Positions 23,533 to 34,759 of a stretch of 64,000 nucleotides of DNA are shown piece after piece. The notes under the pieces were generated by a model that saw only the letters and a list, made by a program, of their open reading frames with translations, was not told the origin of the DNA and made no database searches. Source of the stretch: Hofstenia miamia (Eukaryota > Xenacoelomorpha > Acoela > Hofsteniidae); NCBI GenBank assembly GCA_900660155.1, contig CABFPE010000165.1, positions 74,988 through 138,987 on the forward strand, in the 5' to 3' direction. The first letter of the stretch is position 1. The number at the start of each line of letters is the position of its first letter. The position numbers and the translations under genes were made by a program.

Positions 23533-25079
23533 TTNNNNNNNNNNNNNNNNNNNNNNNNNNNNNNNNNNNNNNNNNNNNNNNNNNNNNNNNNNNNNNNNNN
23601 NNNNNNNNNNNNNNNNNNNNNNNNNNNNNNNNNNNNNNNNNNNNNNNNNNNNNNNNNNNNNNNNNNNNNNNNNNNNNNNNNNNNNNNNNNNNNNNNNNNN
23701 NNNNNNNNNNNNNNNNNNNNNNNNNNNNNNNNNNNNNNNNNNNNNNNNNNNNNNNNNNNAATAATATTAGTAATAATAATAATAATAATATTTATAATAA
23801 TAATAATAATAATAATAGAATAATAATAACAATAATAAAAATAAAAAAATAATAATAATATGAATAAGAATATGCTCAGAAATGTGAGTTTTATTTTCTA
23901 CCTTTGTGCAATTTGGTAATTTGTCGAGAGATATGACATGCAATTGCTGAATAGCAAAATACAGGCAGCAACAACTGCATTATCATGTAATTGGCAGAAT
24001 TCATTATGCCAATGTAGTAGCTGTTCCAAACCTGAGCACAGAAACCATCTTTGATAATCAATGTAAAATGATCTCTGATTGCTAGAATAGCAATACTATA
24101 GCACCATGGAAATGCCACAAATGCATAACATGACTTTTTCCCAAATGATTTCTTGTACAACATTGGGTACTTCACAGCAATTAGTCTTTCTACAGAAATC
24201 GAACTGATAATAATTGCTGAATTTGTAAACACCTAAATGACAAAATTTTGATATGAACATCTTTGTGAACTTGCAAAGATATTAAAATCGTGTGAAACTA
24301 AATTTCTATAACCTAATTTATAGGATTAAATAATTCATTCAACCAAATATTACCATATCTAATAATAAGTATCAATGTCTTTTGATATAGCTACTAGTGC
24401 TCCAACTATTACACGAACAGCCTCAACAATCTTCAAATTTTACTAATTCACCTGCTAACTTTCAAGTATGTGGCCATATTATGAATGTTTAGAAAAGCTC
24501 ATTAAAATATTTTTGCATATGCGATAAAATCCAGGCCTTTTATTAATGAAATATTACCATAGTTTGCATTGCAAATATGCAAATATTTCAAACTATATTG
24601 AAGTGCAAGACATACAAATATGTTTTCTCCAAAATACCACTTTATTTATTTTCAAAATACGGCGGTCTAATGCATATCTCAGTTGTTAACGCTCTATAAC
24701 AAGATGTGGAAACTTTCCTATACATAAAATGAATTTTTAAAAAATTGTATTATTGTGTAAAATGCATACTTACAGTATATAAATGATTCAGCGCTTTCAT
24801 AGAGCAAATGACTCTTGCAAACCAATAAATATTGGGTACCGCTCCGGTAAAGCTGCGTAGTGAGGGTACTATTGTATTCAATAGCAGAATGACTGAAACC
24901 AAACAGTCACTTATTGCAAGGTTCTTTAAAAATATGTAATGATTGCTTCTTAAGGAGTTTTCTGTTGATAATACTAAGGCAATCATGACATTTGATAAGA
25001 TGCCGAAAATTCCAATAAAAACATTTAAAGAGAAAACAAATTTATCGAAGACGGTTTCCTCGCTAGCTGTCAGATTCAT
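18296..25079 (-). CDS. Rhodopsin-like GPCR (GPCR-2), three exons, 310 aa
   Basis: Paralogue of GPCR-1 in opposite orientation. Exons on the minus strand are 25079-24774 (306 nt), 24232-23902 (331 nt) and 18591-18296 (296 nt). The intron 1 donor is GTAAGT and both acceptors end TTTAG. Phases 0 and 1 are the same as in GPCR-1, and the joined frame is open. Exon 1 carries TM1-TM2 (LAISD) and the YW/Cys pair. Exon 2 has VERL in place of DRY and the second extracellular Cys (DGFC). Exon 3 has TTFPDNL in TM6 and NILIY in place of NPxxY. By eye about 60% of residues in exon 1 match GPCR-1. An in-frame ATG at 25181 would add 34 residues, but homology begins at 25079. Intron 2 is 5,310 bases and full of transposons. 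Confidence 0.88.
19380..20635 (-). mobile_element. maT-type (DD37D) mariner element, near complete
   Basis: Element of 1,256 bases flanked by the TA target duplication (19378-19379 and 20636-20637). Its terminal inverted repeats are about 31 bases and differ at three positions; each contains GTATTTGAGGACATT. The length, TA target and single transposase gene are typical of Tc1/mariner. It sits in intron 2 of GPCR-2 and reads in the same direction as the gene. Confidence 0.93.
19504..20537 (-). pseudogene. maT (DD37D) transposase with one frameshift
   Basis: Cut-and-paste transposase of about 344 codons, the usual length. The N-terminal half (20537 down to about 20170) has two helix-turn-helix regions: DLEISNFLNVARSFVYKVR, then RSMRAIAKELHVSKWTIRTV. 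The catalytic half reads from about 20172 to 19504. Aspartates lie in WFFSDKENF, FQQDSAPSH and SPDLNPMDYYIW; the second and third are 37 residues apart, which is the maT signature. The two halves are in different frames. The join falls in a run of A after MRK, consistent with loss of one base. Otherwise the copy looks recent. The ORF ends with the usual IEADGGFIE. Confidence 0.9.
20640..22650 (-). mobile_element. CR1/Jockey-type LINE, reverse-transcriptase part
   Basis: The minus strand carries an RT in several broken frames. In order there are a linker (RQFFENLNSSNQKWKFLNRF), a start-of-RT block (NKSSGSTHLP), NYRPVSITHPFSKLFEKLLH, DLSKAFNSMNFEIL, then GEPQGTVLGPILFAIYVND and FADD (the catalytic YxDD equivalent; both in 21779-21537), and finally the C-terminal FHRAASNIWNDLENG (21167-20820). 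Non-LTR retrotransposon RTs of the CR1/L2/Jockey group have this order. The 3' end probably abuts the mariner at 20636, near a (GT)n run at 20786-20814. Several stops and frameshifts mean it is inactive. Confidence 0.82.
20786..20815. repeat. (GT)n-rich simple repeat
   Basis: Short TG dinucleotide run, interrupted by TCTATG, near the LINE 3' end. Confidence 0.8.
22640..23495 (-). pseudogene. SGNH (GDSL) hydrolase domain of a LINE ORF1
   Basis: GC-richer minus-strand coding relic. It opens with an alpha-helical and Pro/Thr-rich leader (QLHQMFARLNQENAEGLLF, then a run of SLSKPT and TPQK-type repeats). It continues in other frames with TLIIGGSILKKVRTHRL (block I, GDS changed to GGS), VHSYPGSSTAALTQKI, and a long stretch including LHIISEVRKKFTSHHIYLFE. 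It ends with DGIHLSD (catalytic block V, Asp and His). CR1-group LINEs are known to carry such an esterase in ORF1. At least three frame changes and stops are present. It ends directly against the RT linker described for 20640-22650; no AP-endonuclease domain lies between them. Confidence 0.65.
23502..23878. repeat. (TAA)n microsatellite around an N gap
   Basis: ATA/AAT trinucleotide repeat on both sides of a 225-base gap (23535-23759). It lies in intron 2 of GPCR-2, about 25 bases from the exon 2 donor. Confidence 0.95.
23535..23759. other. Assembly gap, 225 N
   Basis: Run of N inside the trinucleotide microsatellite. Open frames crossing it are artefacts. Confidence 1.
24233..24773 (-). 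other. GPCR-2 intron 1
   Basis: 541-base AT-rich intron, phase 0. Nothing else recognised inside. Confidence 0.85.
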
Positions 25080-25105
25080 TTCGAATGTTGTGCGAAATTC
25101 TGCCC

Positions 25106-25112
25106 TTAAATA
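25106..25112 (-). promoter_or_regulatory. TATA-like box of GPCR-2
   Basis: TATTTAA on the minus strand starts 33 bases before the ATG at 25079, the same spacing as in GPCR-1. GTCCAAT lies further upstream (25144-25138). This supports 25079 as the start codon, because the conserved box falls inside the extension that would be coding if 25181 were used. Confidence 0.35.
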
Positions 25113-25181
25113 TCGCAGCGACACAAATATTTTTCCTATTGGACAATCATCTAAATGTGTTTGACTCGAAGGTGTATTCAT

Positions 25182-26050
25182 CTTTTAAGTTCTTTACATG
25201 CCGGAATATTTCTTAGCATTTAGTTTAGTATGAAATGATAACGCAAAGTAAAATCATCCTGGTCATTTTTATTAAGCATTTGCCTTCAAAAATAAATCAA
25301 TATACATGTATATATACTGTATTTATACAATAATAACCGAAAAAATCTCAATTTTATTGTGCTTGGATTTTTCTCCGCTTACCAAGATTTTTTGAACTTC
25401 ATTTTATTTCTAGATCATTGTTCATAATTATAGGGAAACATTTTACAGATGTGGAAAAAGAGGAAGTCATAGCTCAACAAAAAGTGAATACAATTTCGAA
25501 GACATTGCAAATGGTCTCAAAATACCATTTATTAAATTGCATCGCAGTTCTAAAATGGTCGAAAATCCTGAACGGCCTAAATTCCTAACAAAAGAAAAAT
25601 TGAAACAGCTGGTTTCACAAAAAAGTTAGATTCAGAGAATTGAGAAAAGGTGAGCTAAACGCAAACCTACTAACACTCCATTATTAAACCTAGTTTTTGC
25701 ATATAAACCTAAGCTTGACTGAAAATACGAAATCCACAAACTTCAATTAGATTCAACTTAAGCAAAAAAGTCTAGCAAAAGGGCCAGCCCATTGGCAACC
25801 AGGACAGTTATATCTCTGCAAAAATTCAGTAGTGAAACTGCAATTAGGATTTTTCATGCTATAGAAGGGCTAAAACTATGGTGGAATGCAATGCTTTGCT
25901 TTATTGTTAATTTGAAAAAATTTTCATAGTACTGAGTAAGCATGAAGTAAGCGTTAGGACTTTTTGTCCAAAAAATTGTAAATCATAAATTTAATAAAGT
26001 ATATGCTTTTTTATTTCTTTAATAATTTTATTTCTTTCTAGGAGAACTCT
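25182..26050. other. Gene-free stretch upstream of GPCR-2
   Basis: No domain or repeat recognised apart from the promoter-like motifs next to GPCR-2. Confidence 0.5.
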
Positions 26051-26059
26051 AGTGCGCTT

Positions 26060-26560
26060 ATTTACAAAATAATCAATAATTGTAAAGTGTCAAGCTATTT
26101 TTTAAAAGTGGCAGTGTTTTCCGCATTTCTAATTGATAGTGGTAGTTGAAAAGTTTCGGGCCCCGAATGAAAAAGCAGAGTCAATTTTCGCCATTTTAGT
26201 AATTGGAAGAGTGAAATGATAACCTTTAATTTACGAGAATCAGTGATGACTGGAGATAATAAATTCTGTAAATAACATGGAGCCAAATCTCTATGATCCT
26301 TCTAAACAATGAGACATACTTTAAAAATAATTGTTGTATTAGCAGCTTCGCTTGAGTAATTGTCAGAAATTTAAGAATCTTTGAGATTGAACCGATATAA
26401 TAGTTACAAGTATTAATATTAAAGCTAGTTTGAAACTTCATTGATAAATCTGGTTCATTTATTAAGGCGTTGAAAAATTTCTGTTGAAAAGTTTGCAATT
26501 TTGACAATGTTAGAATCAATATAACTGAGATAATATTGAACATCACTTTTCTTAAAAATC
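26060..26560 (-). mobile_element. L2-like LINE fragment, C-terminal part of RT ORF
   Basis: Two overlapping minus-strand frames match the end of an L2/CR1-type ORF2. NTCNYYIGSISKILKFLT corresponds to the thumb region with its R.LRNI.RIRKFLS pattern. APCYLQNLLSPVITDSRKLK followed by LLFHSGPETFQLPLSIRNA corresponds to the terminal APKYL...R.LRS...GP..WN.LP..IR block. A frameshift separates them. It is a 5'-truncated, inactive copy. Confidence 0.6.
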
Positions 26561-26887
26561 ATATACATTTGGTTATCGTCCGTATAGAGATAATGGTCAT
26601 ATTCGAGCAACGTAAGAAAAGAACTAAAGCGATTTATGAAAAAGCAGAGTTCTCAAAGCGGTTCTTTGAGGAGCGCCAGATAATATTTTACTATAAGTAG
26701 AATTTTTTGTATTGATATTGACAAATTTAAAACGATTGCATACATAGGATCATGATTAAGTATATGCCTTAATGGTGTTGGTTAGTAATTATTATAGTGA
26801 AATGCTTGTTCAAAAACACACAATTTCTTAATTAGTTTGAGGCATTGTATTGGTCACATATACAATTGCTAATTATTTTTACCACTA

Positions 26888-26894
26888 GTATATA

Positions 26895-26944
<50 letters not shown>

Positions 26945-27125
26945 ATTAGATAGATAATTATATATTTATATATATATATATATATTTATATATATAGAAT
27001 ATTATATGGATAATTATATATATATATATATAGAATATTAGATAGATAATTATATATTTATATATATATATATATTTATATATATAGAATATTATATGGA
27101 TAATTATATATATATATATATACAT
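26888..27125. repeat. (TA)n with a 92-bp duplicated unit
   Basis: TA-rich block in which a unit containing GAATATTAGATAGATAATTA and GAATATTATATGGATAATTA occurs twice, 92 bases apart (26941 and 27033). Confidence 0.9.
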
Positions 27126-28940
27126 GTATAAATATTTATATCTATAGATATATATAAAATAAGTAAACTTCCCACCTAGTTTTCCAATATATTTAATTCG
27201 AGTTTAATAGTGTAAATATTTCCATATTTTAATCGCTAGGTGTTGATACATTTTAATAAGAGTGCCATGTTTGAGTCAACATCAGTTAGTTGATTTGAAA
27301 AGCATTTAATATTTTAATTCATCGTCGATCACAGCTACTAAATATTTTACTAATTTAATTAAATTTATTGCCACACCTTTACTCTATTAAATTTTCTCTG
27401 GTTCCTTAAAAACTTTGGGTGACAAATTTCTGAATATTTCATTTTTATTTTTAACTGGATATTACTCAAATCTCAAAGATTATCCATGTTGATTATATCA
27501 CAACAATATTTTTGAAAATTCAAATATAAAATTTGCTTTTAGAAACATACTTTAAATAGAAATAATTAAAATTACTTAAATTTACTGAAGAATTCCAAAT
27601 CAATTTATAAGTATAAATTTTCTAGAAAGATAATGCAGATGTTTAAGAAATTTCTACAGAAATAGATAACTAATTGTCAATTATTATAGAAAATTAGGAG
27701 TATAATGAATTATTATGAACAATATGGGGTAAATTTCCAAATTCCAGTACATAAAATTACACAATGCATAGAATACCCCAAACTGCATAAGGTGAAATCC
27801 AAATATGTCGTAATAATAAATAATTATGTGCAATTATTCCATTGAGTTCTGCTATAGTATAGCAGAGCTCCATGATTATATTCAAACAGGACTTAGGCAA
27901 ACGCATGTTTTTCAAAAGTATATTCTTTCATTTTTACTGATGTATTTGACATTGTTTCATGGATATTTTATCCCTAATCCCAATAACTAGGTATGTTGTA
28001 CCAATTCACTAGTGTGCTCAGTATTGACACTTAACTGAGATATTATAGCAAAAAGAGCTTAAGTAAATATCTATTTATGTATGACAATACTTTATATCTG
28101 CATAGAGAAAAATCCTATTAACCAAAATATATTAAAACAAACATAATTTGTAGAACTATGTTATTTAAGTGCTCTGACGATGGTTGTGCATGTCGCTACT
28201 TGGAAATGTTGAAACTTCTGTACTAAGCGAAATATAAGAATATCATTGAAGTGCAGCTCAAAAAAATTTCTCAAAGATATCACGGGTGAAAATGATCTAT
28301 TTGCAACATACTATGAGTTCAACGCCTACAACAAATACTTAAAACCAATTTGAAGAATTCAGATTGCTGCCAATGCACTGGTCACAATGAGCCTATGATT
28401 CAGGAAGAAATTTAGTAGAGGGATTTATGAAAATTTAACTAATGGTGATATCCAGCTCTAACTGTATTGTGAAATGTGACAAACCTCATCAGCATATTAT
28501 TCTTGTCAATTTCTTATTGGACCATATAGTGCCCCATGGCTATGAGCACCCTAAGTAAGCGAATTATAATGATTTACGAGCCCTGACACAGGTATGGTTT
28601 TTTGAAATGGAATGTCTTGTGAGTCCAAATGCCCTATCCCGTTTTCAGTGACTATAGCACTACGGGTCTAACCCTTTAGAACAGCAGCACAATGCATCAG
28701 GATTGGCCTTGTGTGTTGTGCATACAGCACACGACTTTGTGCTGTGTGTGATTATATTTTTGTTGTGTACACAACACAAAAAGGTTGTGTGGGTAATAAT
28801 AGTCCAGCACTTCAAAATTAAAAATTTTGCCTTTATCCAAAATAAATAGGGTCAATATATTATTATTTTACAAACTTACTAAACCTATTATTTTAATTAT
28901 GCGATGTAAAGAAGAAATTATAATACCATTACTTAGATTA
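27126..28940. other. Gene-free stretch
   Basis: No supported gene. A GC-richer patch at about 28160-28800 contains GTGTTGTG/CACAACAC-type inverted words (28705-28785) that can fold into hairpins. It is probably an old repeat, unidentified. Confidence 0.4.
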
Positions 28941-28949
28941 TTAATATGA

Positions 28950-29850
28950 ATGTGATATTACAACATTAGAAAAATAGTTATTTCTTATAAATCAAATTCT
29001 TAGAGTTACATATAGCACAATTACACACTAAAAAATGAATACAGCTATTATTAGATGCACATAAATCAATAAATTGTTGTTTAAATAAATTTTTTAATTG
29101 CCTTTTAACTTTTGAATATGTATCAAAGAGATCAATATTTGTATTTAGATGGATTCAATTTGCTAATTTTGTGATTTGGCTAAGGATGAAATTATCAGTT
29201 TTACTCTTCTTGTTAACTTTGCACTTGAAAAGTGTTTATTTGGAATATATATGTAAATGTAGCCAAAGATATTAAATCAATGTTATTAGTAAGCATATTA
29301 TTAAATTGAATAAGATCAATAAGTTGAAATTGCACTGAAAGAGGCAATAAATTCCGTTCAATTAATTTCTTCTTCTTATACTCTGTAATATTTAAAATTC
29401 ATTTCGAACAACTTTTTTGAAAATTTCCAATTATAAGAATATCACCTCTGCTAGGATACCAAACAACAGATTTATAAATAAGGATTGATCTTATTGCAGA
29501 TATGTACAAACTTCGTTTGTCACAAACAATGGTATTCTAAAGGTAATATTCTTTTCATGCTTAAAATTGTTTGGTTGCATGTTTTCAATTTGGAATAAAC
29601 ATGAGTGGACAAATTAATATTGTATGTAATAATAATTTAACAGAGTTTTAAGCTCTAACTGTAGTATTGGAGTTTAGTTGAAGCATATGATTAATGTTAT
29701 TAGAGCCCGCTAGCAACTGAAATTTCTCTTCATTGTATTTCGCATTATTTTTTAAGAACCAATTGCTGAATCTTAAGCAATCTTCATTTATATCATTAAG
29801 GTCGTCAGCAAATAATGAATGGAGTTGTAGCAAACAATACCTAATACTTG
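28950..29850 (-). mobile_element. CR1-like LINE fragment
   Basis: Minus-strand pieces of a reverse transcriptase: LFADDLNDINEDCLRFSNWF with NEEKFQLLAGS (29833-29648) is the catalytic YxDD region and the following helix. Downstream, SAIRSILIYKSVVWYPSRGD and then ERNLLPLSVQFQLIDLIQF correspond to the thumb and C-terminal segments usual in CR1-type elements. Stops and frame changes show it is dead. Confidence 0.65.
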
Positions 29851-32743
29851 ATTTTTCAGAAAATAGTTTGCATTTTCTTTACAATATTTATGCTTTCAAA
29901 TGGAGCAATAGATTGCCTTTGTTCATGGCAAATTTCTTATTTTTTGAGGATCATTTCTTTATATTATATTATTCATTTTCCGTGGTAACCAATATATTTT
30001 GATTTTATAATAATATTTGGAAAGTGTTCAAATGAAAATCAACTGTCGAATTTCAAGCTTCTTGAAATTTAGCTAAGCAGTCGAGACTCCAATCAGCAAA
30101 CACGGCTACAGAGGGCATAGATCTCACCATAAAGCATGAGTAATTCTCTCTTTCTTTAAACATTACTACTTAAGATCTTGTTTTGATAAATGTCAAGAGA
30201 TGCCCAACCTTTCTTTGCGCAGCAAATATATTTTTATATTTATGTTTTAGAGAAAATGAAAAATATTGCTTGTACTTAAGACAATTAAATTTTTGTATAT
30301 GTGCATAGATTGATAGTATGAACCAGCTCTTTGAATAATAATTCCAAAAATTATATAGTCTGTACAGATGAAGTTAAATATATTATTGTTTCATATATGT
30401 ATTTCTCAAATTTTAAAAGCTTTCACAATTTCAATTTTTCATGAATTTTAATTATTAAATTCCTTATAAGAAAAGCATATAGGTTTGACAATGTTAGATA
30501 TATATATATATATTCTTTTTTTGAATGACACTGGGGGAAGCCATATGATCTGATTTATTCGAACAAAGGGTTTAATGGTCGTACTCGAAATATGTTGGCA
30601 TTTTATACATTTGGAGAGGATGGCAAATTGCTTGCTTTCAAACAACAATTGTTTTTATTAATTTACTAGTAGTAGTAAAATAAACGTTTAATAGGAATCA
30701 TTCAATGTTGAATCTAAACAAAAATTCAAAAATATGATAAATTGTTTTTATAGAGATAATATTATAGTAGAAGTAATAATGGACAGTGGCATTTAATCAA
30801 GTATGAGCAAGAATTTTATTCCTCAAAATTTAAAGAAAATATAAATGTCAAAATTTTTCTAAACATATTTTTACCTGTGAGACAATTAAATAATCGCTTC
30901 CTGTAAAGATAATTAATGGGATATATTGTTTAAGCAAAAAATGAGAAGTATGTATGAAACTTTTTAATAGGAGTGTTTTGAAAACGTCCAAAAATATCTG
31001 TCGGAGAATGGAGTGTAAATTTTCCTCAAAGCAATTAGAGGACATATCATAACAATTGTTCAATGCAAAGTATTTTATTCTAAAAAATTGATCACACTTC
31101 AGTAAACATACTAGCACGGTTTTCTACAACATAGTTGGTAAATTAGTGTTGGTGCAGGATATATAGACTTTTGCATAAGTCATGAAAACGACACAGGAAA
31201 TTTTTTATGTTTAAAACAAAGTGCAAAATTCAATTTAAAAAATGAATTTGAACTTGTTGATTGAAATATGGGAAAATGTTTTCGAAGTACAATGCTTATT
31301 CTATCAATGAATTTTAGTGATCCTAATTGAATTTGCGTAACTGAGAGAACCTTTATCCCACCATGCTGGTTTCTACTAAATGCTTCATAAATATAATTTT
31401 GAATATTGTGCAATGAATTGAATGTTCATCTCAATCTTCGAGCTCTTCTACAATGGGCATTGGTCGAGGCATTGGAAATTTTCTATAGAAACTGAAACAA
31501 CGGAATATTCCTCAACAGGATAAAAAAATCTACCAAAATCCAGGGAATGCTATAACATTTGTTAGAAATGTATTGAAAAACAATATTCAACTTGACAAAT
31601 TTCAAATTCATTGTGCATATATAACATTATATGTATTAAGATACGCAACATTGGTTTAGAAAACCAAAACTTTTTTTGTCAAATATCAAAAACCAGGCTG
31701 AATTGACATACATTTTGCCCTCGGTGCTACCTCTATTAATATATTGTGACAGTCTATGAATTAAAATACGGAAGAATTTTGCCACAAAATTTACCCGCTC
31801 TTTGAAATTATGTGCCCATCTCACATCCACACTCACAATTACAACCTACCCGCGGGAGTATGGCCAACCCATACCCACCCTTGCATATGCCTAGAAATAG
31901 GAAATATTGTGATGGAAGAGTAGAAAAAGATTGCAGTTGCAACTTGTGAAGCTCTAATAAACTCAATGCCCAATACAATTAGGGCAGTGCTCGAAAATAA
32001 TGGCTTTTACACAAAATATTAACTTTTTGGAAATAGCTACATTGGTTGTACTCAATTTTGTTACTCGTAATTTACACAATAAAATAATTTTTATATATCC
32101 AGTAAATTTGAAACCACAATAAATTTGCATTGTTAAATAAACTGTGAATTGTCTTCATTTCATCGTGTCAAAATGATACTTATCAAGTATTATCCCATGA
32201 AAAACTATAATTGAAAATTTAAAACAAGCCATTGTTATCTGCAAATGACAATATTTTTTGTCATACAATGACAATAGTAAATCTACCTTTTTTCTAATCT
32301 GCAATTTCCTTATATGATGAAATAGAAATTAGCCCTTGATGAATAATATTTTTTAAAGTAAAACATTTTATCAATCAAGATTATAGAAGATGAGTTGTAC
32401 TGGAATTACGCGATAATATTTGTTTAAACAATAATTGGTAGTAAAAAAGAGCAGGCGAATGTGCTGCTCAATTGGAATTGGTTTCCGAAGTTTCTTATGT
32501 TTTTAATTTTATATTAGTGTGAACATTTTCCATAATAAGTGCATGGTTTTACATGCTTCAAGTCTTATAAAATTCAAAAGAAAATTTGAGTTCATTAAAA
32601 ACATACATTTTCAAATACTACGTGAATAACTGCAAACGCATTGCCAATTTAAAAGAAGGATGTTTTTTGCCTCAGCCTGAAGTATAAAATTTCAATATGA
32701 TATTTTAATAGTTTTACTTTATTTATTCTCAAATTTGTAAAGC
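29851..32743. other. Mostly gene-free stretch
   Basis: AT-rich. Minus-strand open frames at 30448-31413 have no recognised domain. A possible terminal exon at 31431-31491 is listed separately. A short patch at about 31845-31885 is rich in CCC words (CCAACCCATACCCACCC) of unknown nature. Confidence 0.4.
31431..31491 (-). CDS. Possible small terminal exon, unknown gene
   Basis: After a good acceptor (TTGTTTCAG) the minus strand reads FYRKFPMPRPMPIVEELED and stop, in sequence clearly richer in GC than its surroundings. The acidic, proline-containing tail looks like a genuine protein C-terminus. No upstream exon was identified, and the family is not recognised. Confidence 0.25.
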
Positions 32744-33026
32744 CAGGGGCGCATTTAGGGACTTGCGCCTGGGCCCTCCCTTTTGGAGCAGGCCAATTTC
32801 AACTCATTCTCATATGATCTGATGAACAGTCTTTTTGTTTGACATAAAGTGAAAAATGTAGTATTTCATGTTATTCTTGTTACCTCCGTGTGTATTTTTG
32901 GTTTATATATCTTATATGAACAGGCGAGCACGGAATTATGCTAAGAGGATGAAAAAACGACCTAGGCCTACATGTTTTGGATAAGAATTGGGCCCTCCGC
33001 TTTTAGAAATTCTCGATACGCGCCTG
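32744..33026. mobile_element. hAT-type MITE
   Basis: About 283 bases. The left end starts CAGGGGCGCATTTAGG and reaches GGGCCCTCCCTTTT. The right end, read on the minus strand, starts CAGGCGCGTATCGAG and reaches AAAAGCGGAGGGCCC. Imperfect inverted ends opening with CAGG, with a GGGCC block, are typical of hAT elements. The 8-base target duplication is not recognisable, so the copy is old. No coding sequence. Confidence 0.55.
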
Positions 33027-33059
33027 CTACAGGCACAGGAAAGTAGAAAATAATTTAGC

Positions 33060-33600
33060 AACTGGATTTTTTATTGATGAAATCTATAAAAATTTGTAAA
33101 GATAACTATGTTTACATAAATGATAGGGAGTTACAGAAAAACTGCAATAACAAATTACATAAATAATATTTTAAATATATGTGTTTGTTTGCTTGTTTAT
33201 GTGTGATCTAAGTGTGGTTTTGGAGTATGTGAAGTATATTACTGTCCGCTACAATTGCTTTTTGACAAAATACTTTAGTTTTTTTCTAAATTTTATAACT
33301 AGTTTCTTAGGTCGGGATTCGTAAACTTATTTTTCCAGAGATCAATTGCGCTACGGTGGAAGTTATCGAACGAATTTTCCATTGAAATAAAATTGTGTGC
33401 TCACTTTTAGATTGAATCAAAATACATAAGTTTTACGTTTTTATTGCGTGTACTTAAATTTGCTAAAAAGAAGCCACATTTTAGATATATGTAATTATAT
33501 TTACGTCCAATTTGTAAAAAAATACTTGGACTGCGGGCAGAGCCAGACCAAATAATAAGTCACCGTTTCCACCGTTATACCATAATGTTTTTTGAAAACC
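33060..33600 (-). mobile_element. CR1-like LINE 3' fragment
   Basis: Minus-strand pieces ENSFDNFHRSAIDLWKNKFT and, nearby, FRKKLKYFVKKQL are the C-terminal FHRSA..LWN.....FKK.LK signature of CR1-type ORF2. YLKCGFFLANLSTRNKNVKL lies upstream. The copy is 5'-truncated and interrupted by stops. The hAT MITE abuts its 3' end. Confidence 0.55.
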
Positions 33601-34759
33601 TGAAGGGCAGTATTCAAAAATTTGAATATGAAACTAGCTAAATTGGGTAAGCAAATTTTATTAATTAATTGCTTATATTATTTAGATGATAAATTCTTCT
33701 AACGAATAACTGCGAACTGGCTCACGAGATACCCTCTTCAGGTGCTACATAGTAAATAGTCAGATTTCTTACCATCTAAAACGTCTCATTGATTTTGTTC
33801 TTAAAGAAGTTCATCAAGAGAATTGTCGTCAAAAAACCTATAGATAAATTTTCGTTTTACTATTTTAAAATTGATAAAACTAGTGCTTTGCTTAAGTGAA
33901 CTAAGTTTGCACAGCACAGTTTTAGATTATTAAATTTTCCTTCGTCCATAATCGATGATATTGCATTTCTCGCAGCATGGACAAAATCCAAATTGATTTT
34001 TTGATAAAATATTTTCCAAATTTATGTATTCATTTACTTAAAAATAGAATAATTCTTCAAATAATTTGCTGAATAAATAAACGATTACGCACTTGGCGAA
34101 ATGTGAAATTTTAATTGCATATATTTTGTCTTTTTTTTAATATTTTATTATGTATTTAGCTTAGTTTGTAATATGTGCATTTGTAAATATGTTTATGCAA
34201 TACTTTGCAAATATCTATATCCATGCAAAACAAACTGTACAAATTACATACTGAATAAATCTATTAACTATGGAATATAATTATAGCTATTGCTTATGCA
34301 CATTTTACATGTGACAATTCCATTTTCCATATTTTCACCTTTTAGAATCGCCACATGTTATACAAACCTTATTGTTAAATTGAATTGTTTAACATAAGCC
34401 ACATTTTGCAAAAAATGCTGTAAGTTGCACATTCCTTGTAAAAATTCGACCGCATTTGAAGGGTCGCATGGAGATGGATTTTCTCGGATATGCGTCTGTC
34501 AAAGCTGCTTCGTTTTCAAAATTTTTGTTACGCTGTTTTTATAAGTATTTCTGTCACTAATAAATTCTATATCGAACATTATATCAAATACAGTAAATGA
34601 CCAAAGTATTGTAACATTTTTTTAAATAAAAACCTGGAGAACTGATCTTGGCTCATGTAATTAATGAAGTCCACGATCCATAGTCATTACGTCAAGAGAA
34701 GCTACATTAAAACATTTTGGAAATCTTAGTCTCGAATAGAGGAATTGATGTGAATACTT
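33601..34759. other. Gene-free stretch
   Basis: No domain recognised; part may be further decayed LINE sequence. Confidence 0.35.

Noticed and set aside
23445-23852. 135-codon open frame with a long Asn tract
   Set aside because: It spans the N gap and a trinucleotide repeat; artefact.
25440-25640. Plus-strand VEKEEVIAQQKVNTIS-type stretch as an exon
   Set aside because: No recognisable domain and no convincing splice sites.
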